A stretch of 6,870 nt of DNA from an uncultured Aliterella sp. (GTDB taxonomy: Bacteria > Cyanobacteriota > Cyanobacteriia > Cyanobacteriales > Chroococcidiopsidaceae): contig CAJQOK010000389.1 of assembly GCA_905479905.1 (NCBI GenBank), positions 1 through 6,870 of the forward strand, read 5' to 3'. Below are positions 1 to 6,450 of the stretch, piece by piece. Made by a program: the position numbers and the translations under genes. The notes beneath the pieces were generated by a model that ran no database searches, was not told the origin of the DNA, and saw nothing but the letters and a program-made list of their open reading frames with translations. Position 1 is the stretch's first letter. Every line of letters begins with the position of its first letter.

Positions 1-716
1 CGCATTTTTGACAACAAGTGTCCGCTACGTTTGCGCCTGTAGCTAAAGGTTTGGGCTAAATCGGGGTTGAAAAATATCACAGCTTCCGCCGCCATAGCGC
101 CGTTTTTAGTTGCTCCAAAACACAACACATCTACACCACAACGCCAGGTAATATCTGCGGGAGTACAGCCTAAGTGTGCGATCGCATTAGCAAATCGCGC
201 CCCATCCATATGTAGACTAAGGTTAAAAGTACGGGCAACTTCAGCAATTTGACTAACTTCGGACTTGCTGTACACTGTCCCCGCTTCTGTTGCTTGAGTA
301 ATACTAATAGCCGTAGGTTGGACGTGATGGACAACGCCAATACCAGAAAGTGCGATAGCATTTTTTAAGTCTTGAGCGTACAATTTACCATTATTGCCTG
401 GAAGTGTAAGTAATTTTGCTCCCCCAGTATAAAATTCTGGCGCACCGCATTCATCTACATTTATATGCGCCGATGTATGGCAGTAAATCGCCCCAAAAGG
501 TGGAACTATAACAGATAATGCTAAAGCATTAGCGGCTGTTCCGGTAGTTACGGGAAACACTGTAACGTCGGTTTCAAATAATTCTGCAAACTTGGTTTGC
601 AACCTTTTAGTACATTCATCTTCCCCATAAGGCATAGCTGCGCCTTGGTTTACGTCAGCTAATGCTGCTAATATTTCCGGCGATATTCCGGTTACATTGT
701 CACTGCAAAAATTCAT
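1..716 (-). CDS. ltaE: Low-specificity L-threonine aldolase, partial (C-terminus beyond left edge)
   Basis: A PLP-dependent fold-type I enzyme expected to cleave L-threonine/allo-threonine to glycine and acetaldehyde in the cytoplasm. The frame is open from ATG 714-716 to the left edge, giving 238 residues; the family is usually about 340-350, so roughly the last third is missing. Visible landmarks: the N-terminal FCSDNVTGISPEIL block (residues 3-16), the GTAAN phosphate-binding region (59-63), His84 in SAHINVDE (the position that normally stacks on the PLP ring), Asp171 and Arg174 in HMDGAR (Asp contacts the PLP pyridine nitrogen), and Lys204 in FGATKNG, the expected Schiff-base lysine. The fragment ends in YRRKRSGHLLSKM, also typical. 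No Shine-Dalgarno sequence precedes the ATG, which is common in cyanobacteria. The gene is divergent from the SRPBCC gene. Family assignment is strong; substrate preference is inferred from the family, and the ltaE symbol follows usual annotation practice for this branch. Confidence 0.9.
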   Translation of the reverse strand, partial: MNFCSDNVTGISPEILAALADVNQGAAMPYGEDECTKRLQTKFAELFETDVTVFPVTTGTAANALALSVIVPPFGAIYCHTSAHINVDECGAPEFYTGGAKLLTLPGNNGKLYAQDLKNAIALSGIGVVHHVQPTAISITQATEAGTVYSKSEVSQIAEVARTFNLSLHMDGARFANAIAHLGCTPADITWRCGVDVLCFGATKNGAMAAEAVIFFNPDLAQTFSYRRKRSGHLLSKM

Positions 717-805
717 ACTTGTTTAAGCTGCTTGATGATTATGTAACGAATGCAACTACAGGTGGTTTTTGCTCTACATTTACAGCTTTATCTTTTATTT
801 CTCTC

Positions 806-835
806 ATTATATAGAGGAATTTTTGCCAGGGTTAA
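806..835 (-). promoter_or_regulatory. Candidate sigma-70-type promoter for the aldolase gene
   Basis: Reading the minus strand, a perfect TATAAT lies at 811-806 and a TTAACC (4 of 6 matches to TTGACA) at 835-830, separated by 18 bases. This would give a 5' leader of about 80 bases before the aldolase ATG at 716. Both boxes are seen directly; use as a promoter is inference. Confidence 0.45.
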
Positions 836-955
836 GAAAAGGGTTTATGTGGTAGGTGATTTTTGATGCCAAGATTTCGCAAGTTACCAACCATCGCGCC
901 TAGTTAGTAATAACCTATACAGACAATTTTCGGGAAATTATAACTATATCTTTGT

Positions 956-974
956 AGTAATTACATTAATTACT
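956..974. promoter_or_regulatory. 8-bp perfect inverted repeat, possible operator
   Basis: AGTAATTA and TAATTACT are perfect inverted copies around a 3-base centre CAT. The short spacing suits a dimeric DNA-binding protein rather than a terminator, since no GC-rich stem is present. It sits about 160 bases before the SRPBCC start and 240 bases before the aldolase start. It does not fit the NtcA pattern GTA-N8-TAC. In AT-rich DNA such a palindrome may arise by chance. Confidence 0.25.
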
Positions 975-1133
975 CTTTACCTAAAATGTATAAGTTCTTG
1001 GAACCTTTATCACAGGTTTAGCATCTTTTTACAAAACTGCTAGACAGTTAGGTGATAATGGGTGCGTGAGTTAACTAAACTCCTGTAACTTTTTACACTT
1101 TCTATATTTATTGGTGTAGGATTCCCACGTAGA

Positions 1134-1682
1134 ATGAATGAACTTTCTGATAGTGATGCAAGTAAATCGGTTGCTGAGTGGAGTAAGCACCAGCAAATAA
1201 CGATGATTGGGGGAGAGATTTTAGTCGAAACGCGATCGCATTCGTCTTGGGGCGGAGCCGTAACAGCTACAATGTATTTACCTGTGGTGCGATCGCACGT
1301 TTGGCAACAAGTCACCGATTACCCTCGTTGGGTGCAGTATTTTCCTGATGTAACTAAAAGCGAAGTTTTGCACCGAGGCGAAGCGAAGCGTTTATACCAA
1401 GCTGCTAAAAAAGCCTTTTTGTTTTTTACGGCGCAAGTAGAAGTTTATCTAAATGTGATTGAAGTAGTCCAGCAGCAAATTCAGTTTCGTTTAGAAAGGG
1501 GTACATTTGTTGATTTTGCCGCCGATTTAAGCTTGCAAGATTGTCAAGGCGGTACTTTGCTAACCTACGCCGTGCAAGCAACCCCAAATATTCCTATTCC
1601 TACAATGTTTATCCAGCAAGCAATGCAGTTAGAATTACCTGCAAATATGCGAAAAATGCGTCAGGTGATTTGTGGATTGTAG
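1134..1682 (+). CDS. SRPBCC family protein (polyketide cyclase/dehydrase-like), function unknown
   Basis: A 182-residue soluble protein with a single SRPBCC/START-like helix-grip domain from about residue 41 to 180. The diagnostic opening is seen at residues 55-80: HVWQQVTDYPRWVQYFPDV, the usual helix plus 'tDy.rW..~~P.v' signature, followed by alternating strand segments and a C-terminal helix (about 155-180) rich in Met and Gln that would close the hydrophobic pocket. Such domains bind hydrophobic ligands; none can be named here. There is no signal peptide or membrane segment. ATG 1134 was chosen because AGGA lies 12 bases upstream; ATG 1203 (residue 24) is an alternative that would keep the whole domain. 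The last codon and the TAG stop lie inside the repeat at 1678-1775, so the natural C-terminus may have been altered by that insertion. Convergent with clpB. Confidence 0.8.
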   Translation: MNELSDSDASKSVAEWSKHQQITMIGGEILVETRSHSSWGGAVTATMYLPVVRSHVWQQVTDYPRWVQYFPDVTKSEVLHRGEAKRLYQAAKKAFLFFTAQVEVYLNVIEVVQQQIQFRLERGTFVDFAADLSLQDCQGGTLLTYAVQATPNIPIPTMFIQQAMQLELPANMRKMRQVICGL

Positions 1683-1775
1683 AGACGTTGCGGTGCAACG
1701 TCTCCATATTTATTAGACGTTGCGGTGCAACGTCTAATAAATAATGTTTAGACGTTGCACCGCAACGTCTCTACA
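1678..1775. repeat. Nested inverted-repeat element with three copies of a 21-base palindrome
   Basis: The 21-base unit AGACGTTGC-GGT-GCAACGTCT occurs at 1683-1703 and 1715-1735, and in inverted orientation (central triplet ACC) at 1750-1770. Each unit is itself a 9-bp stem with a 3-base loop. In addition, the outer copies form a 26-bp perfect inverted repeat (1678-1703 with 1750-1775), and the middle copy is extended to a 17-bp perfect stem (1707-1723 with 1727-1743). Thus the element can fold either as three separate hairpins or as one long arm enclosing the middle hairpin. Repeats of the 'GTAGAGACGTTGC...' kind are familiar between genes in cyanobacterial genomes; that resemblance is from memory. 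No transposase is associated. Confidence 0.9.
1707..1743. terminator. 17-bp hairpin between convergent genes, possible bidirectional terminator
   Basis: The middle hairpin of the repeat element has a perfect 17-bp stem and a 3-base loop and lies between the stops of the SRPBCC gene and clpB. Its lower stem is A/T-only, which supplies short T-rich stretches on both strands, but there is no clean run of six or more T after the stem. Terminator function is an inference from position and fold. Confidence 0.3.
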
Positions 1776-1779
1776 TCTA

Positions 1780-4407
1780 TTACGCCCCAGGTTGTGTTGT
1801 AACTAATTCCGATGGCAATCGTTTAAAGGCAATCCGTTCGTTTTCGACATCCACAAAAACAGTATCGCCATCATGAAACTCGCCGCGTAAGATGGCTTTA
1901 GCAATTTGAGTTTCTAGTTCTTTTTGAATTGCTCGTTTGAGCGGACGCGCACCAAATACAGGATCGTAGCCTACTTCTGCTAAAAAGTCTAAAGCAGAAT
2001 CAGAGAGTTTTAACGAGATTTTGCGATCGCTTAATCTATCGGTTAGTCTCACTACTTGCAACTGCACAATTTGCCGCAACTCATGTTTTTGTAAGGCGTG
2101 GAAGATAATTGTTTCATCAATGCGGTTGAGAAATTCAGGGCGGAAACTCCCGCGCATTGCTTCCATTACCCGCCGATACATCTCATCGTACTGAGAATCC
2201 TCTCCGGCTAAGTCAAGAATGTATTGCGAACCGATATTGCTAGTCATAATAATGATGGAGTTTTTGAAATCCACCGTATGACCTTGAGCATCAGTAACGC
2301 GCCCATCATCGAGAATTTGGAGCATGATGTTAAATACATCAGGGTGCGCTTTTTCGATTTCGTCAAACAAAATTACGGCGTAAGGACGGCGGCGCAAGGC
2401 TTCAGTTAGTTGCCCCCCTTCGTCGTAACCTACATACCCTGGAGGCGCACCAATCAGCCTAGAAACGGCGTGTTTCTCCATGTATTCCGACATATCAATG
2501 CGAACTAGCGCTTCTTCAGTGTCGAATAAGTACGCCGCCAAAGCTTTAGCAAGTTCTGTTTTACCTACACCTGTGGGGCCAAGGAAAATAAAACTAGCGG
2601 TAGGACGATTAGGATCGGCAAGTCCGGCGCGCGATCGCTGAATGGCATCAGCAACGGCGGTAACGGCTTCCTGTTGACCGATAACGCGCTGGTGCAACTC
2701 GTCTTCTAATTGCAGTAATTTATCTTTTTCCGATTCCACTAGCTTACTAATGGGGATACCTGTCCACTTAGAAATAACTTCGGCAATGTCGGATTCTGTA
2801 ACTTCTTCTCGCAGCAAGGATTGACCGCTTGTTTGTGCTTGGCTTAGTTGAGCTTCGGCTTCTTGCAATTGCTTTTGTAACTCGGTTAATGTGCCATACT
2901 TTAGCTCGGCGGCTTTATTGAGATCGTAGTCTCTCTCGGCTTGCTGAACTTCGACGTTAACGCGATCGCTCTCTTCTTTGATTTTCTGAATTTTAGAAAT
3001 TACATCTTTTTCCGATTGCCATTGAGCGCTCATTGCTCTTTGACTTTCTTTGAGATCGCCAAGTTCTTTTTCAATTCTTTCTAGCCTTTCCTTAGAAACA
3101 GCGCTAGTTTCTTTTTGCAGCGACAACCGCTCCATTTCTAGCTGTAAAACCTTGCGGTCGATTTCGTCCAATTCTTCCGGCTTAGAAGTAATTTCCATTT
3201 TCAGCTTGGCGGCGGCTTCGTCTACAAGATCGATGGCTTTATCTGGCAAGAAGCGATCGCTAATATAGCGATTAGACAGCATAGCAGCCGCAACTAAAGC
3301 ACTATCAGAGATTTTTACCCCGTGATGAACTTCGTAACGCTCTTTCAATCCGCGCAAAATTGATACAGTATCTTCAACATTTGGCTGCTCAATATACACC
3401 TGTTGAAAGCGTCTTTCTAAAGCTGCATCTTTTTCAATGTACTTGCGGTACTCATCTAAAGTTGTTGCACCAATACAACGTAATTCTCCCCGCGCCAGCA
3501 TGGGTTTAAGCAAGTTTCCCGCATCCATTGCGCCTTGAGTTGCACCCGCACCAACTACAGTATGAATTTCGTCAATAAACAGAATAATATTACCGCGCGA
3601 TTCTGTCACTTCTTTGAGTACAGCTTTTAACCGCTCCTCAAATTCTCCCCGAAATTTAGCACCAGCAATCAACGAACCCATATCTAAACTAATGAGTTTG
3701 CGGTCAGTAAGAGATTGAGGTACATCACCCGCTACAATCCTTTGTGCTAATCCTTCCGCGATCGCAGTTTTACCTACACCAGGTTCGCCAATTAGTACGG
3801 GGTTATTTTTGGTACGGCGTGACAAAATTTGAATTGTGCGGCGAATTTCGTCATCGCGTCCAATTACAGGGTCAAGTTTGCCTTGCTTGGCGGCTTCTGT
3901 AAGGTCGCGTCCGTACTTTTCCAGTGCTTCGTATTTGCCTTCTGGACTTTGATCGGTCACTTTTTGACTCCCACGAATTTCTTTAATAATATTTTTGAGC
4001 TTAGTTTCATCAGTACCAAATTCTCTAATCAAGCTTTTGCCAAAGCGCTCGTCTTTGACGTAACCCAATAGTAGATGTTCGATAGAGATAAAGTCATCGC
4101 CAAATTCTTTACGGTAGATTTCGGCGCGATCTAATAAGGTATCTAGGCTGCGTCCCACGTAGACGTTATCGCTACTTGAAACTTTCGGTTGTTTTTGAAT
4201 AAATTGGTCAGTGCGATCGCGGAGTTTTTGCATATTTACTCCAGCTTTCGTCCAAATACTGTTAGCTAAACCGTCTTGCTCTAAAAGAGCTTTCATCAAG
4301 TGTTCGCTTTCGATTTGTTGTTGACTGTTAGCTTTAACTATGTCGGGAGTACGAGAAATCGCTTCCCAAGATTTTTCTGTAAATTGGTTAGGGTTTGTTG
4401 GTTGCAT
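1780..4407 (-). CDS. clpB: ATP-dependent disaggregating chaperone ClpB (ClpB1 type)
   Basis: A cytosolic Hsp100 AAA+ hexamer that threads aggregated proteins through its pore together with DnaK/DnaJ/GrpE. The 875 residues match full family length. Domains in order: N-terminal Clp repeat domain (about 1-145); first nucleotide-binding domain with Walker A GEPGVGKT (207-214), Walker B ILFIDE (Asp279, Glu280), pore aromatic Phe252 in AKFRGE and arginine-finger ERRF (331-334); a long charged middle coiled-coil domain (about 405-525), which separates ClpB from ClpC/ClpA in length; second nucleotide-binding domain with Walker A GPTGVGKT (610-617), pore GYVGY (657-661), Walker B ILFDE (Asp682, Glu683), Arg756, and sensor-2 GARPLKR (819-825). 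No IGL/IGF-type ClpP-docking loop is evident, as expected for ClpB. The start is chosen because [10 protein letters not shown] is the typical cyanobacterial ClpB1 opening, although no good Shine-Dalgarno lies close upstream. No CIRCE operator is seen upstream, so HrcA control is not supported. Confidence 0.97.
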   Translation of the reverse strand: MQPTNPNQFTEKSWEAISRTPDIVKANSQQQIESEHLMKALLEQDGLANSIWTKAGVNMQKLRDRTDQFIQKQPKVSSSDNVYVGRSLDTLLDRAEIYRKEFGDDFISIEHLLLGYVKDERFGKSLIREFGTDETKLKNIIKEIRGSQKVTDQSPEGKYEALEKYGRDLTEAAKQGKLDPVIGRDDEIRRTIQILSRRTKNNPVLIGEPGVGKTAIAEGLAQRIVAGDVPQSLTDRKLISLDMGSLIAGAKFRGEFEERLKAVLKEVTESRGNIILFIDEIHTVVGAGATQGAMDAGNLLKPMLARGELRCIGATTLDEYRKYIEKDAALERRFQQVYIEQPNVEDTVSILRGLKERYEVHHGVKISDSALVAAAMLSNRYISDRFLPDKAIDLVDEAAAKLKMEITSKPEELDEIDRKVLQLEMERLSLQKETSAVSKERLERIEKELGDLKESQRAMSAQWQSEKDVISKIQKIKEESDRVNVEVQQAERDYDLNKAAELKYGTLTELQKQLQEAEAQLSQAQTSGQSLLREEVTESDIAEVISKWTGIPISKLVESEKDKLLQLEDELHQRVIGQQEAVTAVADAIQRSRAGLADPNRPTASFIFLGPTGVGKTELAKALAAYLFDTEEALVRIDMSEYMEKHAVSRLIGAPPGYVGYDEGGQLTEALRRRPYAVILFDEIEKAHPDVFNIMLQILDDGRVTDAQGHTVDFKNSIIIMTSNIGSQYILDLAGEDSQYDEMYRRVMEAMRGSFRPEFLNRIDETIIFHALQKHELRQIVQLQVVRLTDRLSDRKISLKLSDSALDFLAEVGYDPVFGARPLKRAIQKELETQIAKAILRGEFHDGDTVFVDVENERIAFKRLPSELVTTQPGA
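3958..3972 (-). promoter_or_regulatory. Candidate internal translation start of clpB (GGGAG, 7 bases, GTG)
   Basis: On the minus strand, Val150 of ClpB is encoded by GTG (3960-3958), and a GGGAG Shine-Dalgarno-like stretch lies at 3972-3968, separated by 7 bases. The product would begin [17 protein letters not shown], lack the N-terminal domain and have 726 residues. E. coli and Synechococcus ClpB are known to make a shorter form (about 80 kDa) from an internal GTG at the equivalent point. The signal here is better placed than anything before the full-length ATG. Seen: codon and ribosome site; inferred: use. Confidence 0.65.
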
Positions 4408-4563
4408 AGTCTTTATGAAACCGCCTTAAGTGCGTCAAGGTAGGATGATAGAAATTTCTTTATAGACTTATTGTATGAATAGATAAGTTTTTGGTGGATC
4501 GGCGATCGCCCATCCCTAGAGGCGTATTTCCCCCCAAAGGAGCTTTACTTTAAGTCTGCATTG
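4408..4563. other. Upstream region of clpB, no gene seen
   Basis: This stretch must carry the clpB promoter (minus strand). A TATAAA lies at 4464-4459 on the minus strand, about 52 bases before the ATG, but no acceptable -35 is found at the right distance. One HIP1 octamer (4502-4509) is present. AAAGGAG at 4536-4542 on the plus strand resembles a ribosome site but lies 21 bases before the next ATG (4564). Confidence 0.4.
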
Positions 4564-4815
4564 ATGCCAAAAGGGCGAAATACTGCTACCCCGTCTAGTT
4601 TTGCAGATAGAGTGCGATCGGCAAATTATTATTAGTTTCTCTGAGACAAAAGATTTTTTACAGAAGTATTTGGGGTTGATGCTAAGGGGAACGTTTCTAA
4701 GCAAATTACTATACCCGTAGCCTATCGTACCAAAGATGTAATTTCTGCGATCGCTAATTTACATCTAGCTGAATTAACGGAATTAGCGATCATATTGGTA
4801 CTGTGGACAGAATAA
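4564..4815 (+). pseudogene. Short coding relic with two in-frame stops, family unknown
   Basis: From ATG 4564 a single frame reads MPKGRNTATPSSFADRVRS and onward to residue 23, then TAG (4633-4635), two codons, TGA (4642-4644), and continues without a break in the same frame for 56 codons to TAA 4813-4815. The part after the stops reads like ordinary protein (RFFTEVFGVDAKGNV, then ITIPVAYRTKDVISAIANLH). The two stops are one base away from CAG (Gln) and CGA (Arg), so the junction would restore to NYYQFLRDKRFF. The simplest view is a small gene of about 83 residues broken by two nonsense mutations; the last dozen residues look less regular and may also be decayed. I do not recognise the family. 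Alternatives are chance or, less likely, stop readthrough. Confidence 0.4.
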
Positions 4816-4848
4816 TAGGTAATGCTTAAGGACGCAAGTAATATCTCT

Positions 4849-4860
4849 CTTTAGCTAAAG
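4849..4860. promoter_or_regulatory. 12-bp palindrome before the toxin-antitoxin pair, possible operator
   Basis: CTTTAGCTAAAG is a perfect palindrome ending 33 bases before the antitoxin ATG. Outside it, CTCT on the left and AGAG on the right (4863-4866) extend the symmetry imperfectly, and TTAGAG recurs at 4861-4866 and 4877-4882. Toxin-antitoxin modules are commonly repressed by their own antitoxin at such palindromes. A TATAGA at 4867-4872 could serve as a -10 box. Binding is inference. Confidence 0.35.
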
Positions 4861-4893
4861 TTAGAGTATAGAATTATTAGAGTGATCGCATTT

Positions 4894-5073
4894 ATGAACA
4901 CTAAAGAACAAATTATTCAAGAAATCGAACACTTACCAGAACCGCTATTAGCGGAGGCGTTAGAGTTTGTGCGTGCTTTGCAGGTGAAGCCAGTTGAAGG
5001 TAAGGCATTCCAAGCCTATTTGGATTCTGAAGAAAAATGGTCAGAGGTATATCGTCGCCTTGCAGATTCCTAA
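4894..5073 (+). CDS. Antitoxin of a Doc-type toxin-antitoxin module
   Basis: A 59-residue acidic protein expected to neutralise the toxin encoded directly downstream. Residues 1-31 (MNTKEQIIQEIEHLPEPLLA and following) form two short amphipathic helices like the DUF2281-type small proteins frequent in cyanobacterial toxin-antitoxin loci, not the beta-strand-first Phd/YefM fold. The C-terminal segment EEKWSEVYRRLADS (about 46-59) resembles the toxin-wrapping tail of Phd/YefM-like antitoxins. Start: ATG 4894 fits family openings and has GAG 11 bases upstream; GTG 4882 would add MIAF. The stop at 5071-5073 lies inside the toxin gene, so the two are translationally coupled. Role is inferred from gene order and tail; family assignment is moderate. 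Confidence 0.75.
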   Translation: MNTKEQIIQEIEHLPEPLLAEALEFVRALQVKPVEGKAFQAYLDSEEKWSEVYRRLADS

Positions 5074-5449
5074 CTTTATTCCTAAATCAGATGTACTTAG
5101 TATCCACAAACGTCAGATTGAGAGATTTGGTGGACTCGATGGAATTAGAGATGAAGGGCTATTGGATTGGGCCCTCGCTCAGCCACAAGCTACTTTCTTC
5201 GGTGAACTGCTGCATCCAACTATTTTTACTCAAGCTGCTGCCTACTTGTATCATCTTGCTAAGAATCATCCCTTTCTAGACGGTAATAAACGTACTGCCT
5301 TTGCTACTACTATCGCTTTTTTGCAGATAAACGCCTACGAACTCAATATGACAGAAGATGAAGTTTACTTCATGGTGATGAAAGTAGCTCAGGGGGAGAT
5401 GTCTAAGGAAGCGCTTACAAGTTTGCTAGAGCAGCATATACAAGTATAG
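5060..5449 (+). CDS. doc: Doc-like (death-on-curing) Fic-domain toxin
   Basis: A 129-residue single-domain Fic-fold protein. The active-site motif HPFLDGNKR (residues 70-78 from the TTG start: His70, Asp74, Asn76, Lys77, Arg78) follows the Doc pattern HxFx[D/E]xNKR, with Lys where true Fic AMP-transferases have Gly. Doc proteins phosphorylate EF-Tu and halt translation; that activity is known for phage P1 Doc and inferred here. The N-terminal helix block IHKRQIERFGGLDGIRDEGL (15-34) and ALAQPQATF (38-46) also match the family. I chose TTG 5060 because homologous length starts just before QIPNFIP, with GAGG 12 bases upstream and a 14-base overlap with the antitoxin. An ATG at 4994 would add 22 residues that are only an alternative reading of the antitoxin gene. 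The motif is intact, so the toxin is probably functional. Confidence 0.9.
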   Translation: MQIPNFIPKSDVLSIHKRQIERFGGLDGIRDEGLLDWALAQPQATFFGELLHPTIFTQAAAYLYHLAKNHPFLDGNKRTAFATTIAFLQINAYELNMTEDEVYFMVMKVAQGEMSKEALTSLLEQHIQV

Positions 5450-5471
5450 CGATCGCTATTTTATTTTCTTT
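5446..5471 (+). terminator. Possible terminator at the end of the toxin gene
   Basis: ATAGCGATCGCTAT (5446-5459) is a perfect 14-bp palindrome built on a HIP1 site and overlapping the toxin stop codon; it is followed by TTTATTTTCTTT. It could fold as a 5-bp stem with a GATC loop and a T-rich tail. The stem is short, so termination would be weak; the palindrome may simply be HIP1. Confidence 0.25.
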
Positions 5472-5599
5472 AAGGTGTGGTGTTACTTCTGCTACTCAGT
5501 TTATTTTTCTTACACCATAGATGAACGCGATTTGACTTTTAGCTTGTTGATTATCAACGTTATTACCTCAAAAGAAAAAATTAATTACATTACGTCTTC

Positions 5600-6448
5600 T
5601 TAGATTTGATAAATCATCAATTTTGCGGGAATGAGTTGGATGGGGTTGTCTGGTGACTTAATCTTGATATTCTTGATGACTAAATCGGGATTATTTAAAG
5701 ATTCAATTTGTTTTCGATCTTCAATTGAAAAGGACAGATATTTAGTTTCTTGAATTAAAACAAACAATCGAAAACTTTTATTTAACTTGTAATCAATATC
5801 AATATAATTGTAAACATTTCTAGGGTTTTCTATCTGCCACATCCCCCTTATTCTTAAATCGGTTATTCCTAAAGGATCTATTTTGTTTACTCTCCCTAAT
5901 TCTTTTGTAACACTAAACTCAACTGAACTAATTTCACTAACCCCTTGAGTAATTTTATTTTTAATCTTTTCATAGGTTTCTCGGCTTGCAGCATAACAAT
6001 CTCCATAGATTAACCATAAGATTTCTAACTTATTATTTGCAAAACATCCAATAGCATAAATAATATCTTTTTCTGTCCAGCTTTCGCAATTACGACAAGT
6101 AGAGGTAATCATTGGACTATCAACAAATAATTTTGCTGAAGGATAAGAGCTATTTAACGCTATTTTTCCCGTTCCCAGTCCCACTTTTTTTACTTCTATT
6201 GCATCTCCTCCCTTTATCATTAAGTCCGGTGGGTTATTTGCATTTCCAGAATAGGAAAATAACTTGCTATAAGCCTCATACTTGGAAGTTTCATTAGTCT
6301 CAGTTACAGTATTAGCAAATATATCTTTAACGAAAGCTTCTAAAGCATCGCCCACAGCATTAATTCTATTTTGGCTGCGGTAAAAGCTTGCTACGTCTGG
6401 AATTTTACTATTGACTATTACTCGAACAGCTTGCAAAATATTTGTCAT
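5600..6448 (-). CDS. NgoPII-family type II restriction endonuclease (predicted GGCC)
   Basis: A 282-residue protein whose whole length resembles the NgoPII restriction endonuclease family, which cuts within GGCC. It partners the adjacent methyltransferase. The putative PD-(D/E)xK catalytic core is visible: Pro74-Asp75 in NNPPDLMIKG, then Glu85-Val-Lys87 in DAIEVKKVG. Other family-like blocks are NRINAVGDALEAFVKDIF (27-44), LNSSYPSAKLFVDSPMI (98-114), a CxxC pair (Cys118, Cys121) before WTEKDIIYAIG, TKELGRVNKIDPL (181-193) and RIRGMWQIENP (199-209). The start ATG is 2 bases after the methyltransferase stop and has no Shine-Dalgarno in a very AT-rich context, so expression probably depends on translational coupling and is kept below that of the methylase. 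The catalytic residues and length are intact. A+T content is clearly above that of clpB, and no HIP1 site occurs in the gene. GGCC specificity is inferred from family and partner. Confidence 0.88.
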   Translation of the reverse strand: MTNILQAVRVIVNSKIPDVASFYRSQNRINAVGDALEAFVKDIFANTVTETNETSKYEAYSKLFSYSGNANNPPDLMIKGGDAIEVKKVGLGTGKIALNSSYPSAKLFVDSPMITSTCRNCESWTEKDIIYAIGCFANNKLEILWLIYGDCYAASRETYEKIKNKITQGVSEISSVEFSVTKELGRVNKIDPLGITDLRIRGMWQIENPRNVYNYIDIDYKLNKSFRLFVLIQETKYLSFSIEDRKQIESLNNPDLVIKNIKIKSPDNPIQLIPAKLMIYQI

Positions 6449-6450
6449 GT

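Larger units (their letters stand above)
717..1133. other. Divergent intergenic region, 417 bp, no gene seen
   Basis: The gap separates the leftward aldolase from the rightward SRPBCC gene and should carry the promoters of both. Apart from the aldolase promoter candidate and the palindrome at 956-974 I see no tRNA, riboswitch-like fold or coding frame with family resemblance. Reading frames overlapping this gap on the minus strand are short and lack recognisable protein character. No convincing paired -35/-10 was found for the SRPBCC gene. Confidence 0.5.

Noticed and set aside
170..361. 63-codon open frame on the minus strand inside the aldolase
   Set aside because: It is another frame of the aldolase gene, whose family motifs and catalytic lysine are in the frame starting at 716.
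956..974. NtcA nitrogen-regulation site
   Set aside because: The spacing between GTA and TAC is not 8 bases.
1040..1315. 91-codon open frame on the minus strand
   Set aside because: It overlaps the SRPBCC gene in antisense and has no recognisable domain.
1683..1770. Three repeats read as a mini CRISPR array
   Set aside because: The units are full palindromes, one is inverted, the gaps are only 11 and 14 bases, and no cas genes are present.
1780..4407. ClpC or ClpA instead of ClpB
   Set aside because: The long middle coiled-coil domain and the lack of a ClpP-docking loop fit ClpB.
4408..4563. CIRCE/HrcA operator upstream of clpB
   Set aside because: No TTAGCACTC or GAGTGCTAA element was found.
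4516..4704. 62-codon open frame on the minus strand
   Set aside because: No protein family resemblance and it lies opposite the more protein-like relic at 4564-4815; judged a chance frame.
4994..5059. N-terminal extension of the toxin from ATG 4994
   Set aside because: These codons overlap the antitoxin gene and give sequence unlike Doc proteins; the family-like part starts near 5060.
5546..5558. GTTGAT-T-ATCAAC palindrome as terminator of the endonuclease gene
   Set aside because: The stem is short, AT-rich and has a one-base centre with no adjoining T-run; it cannot be supported as a terminator.
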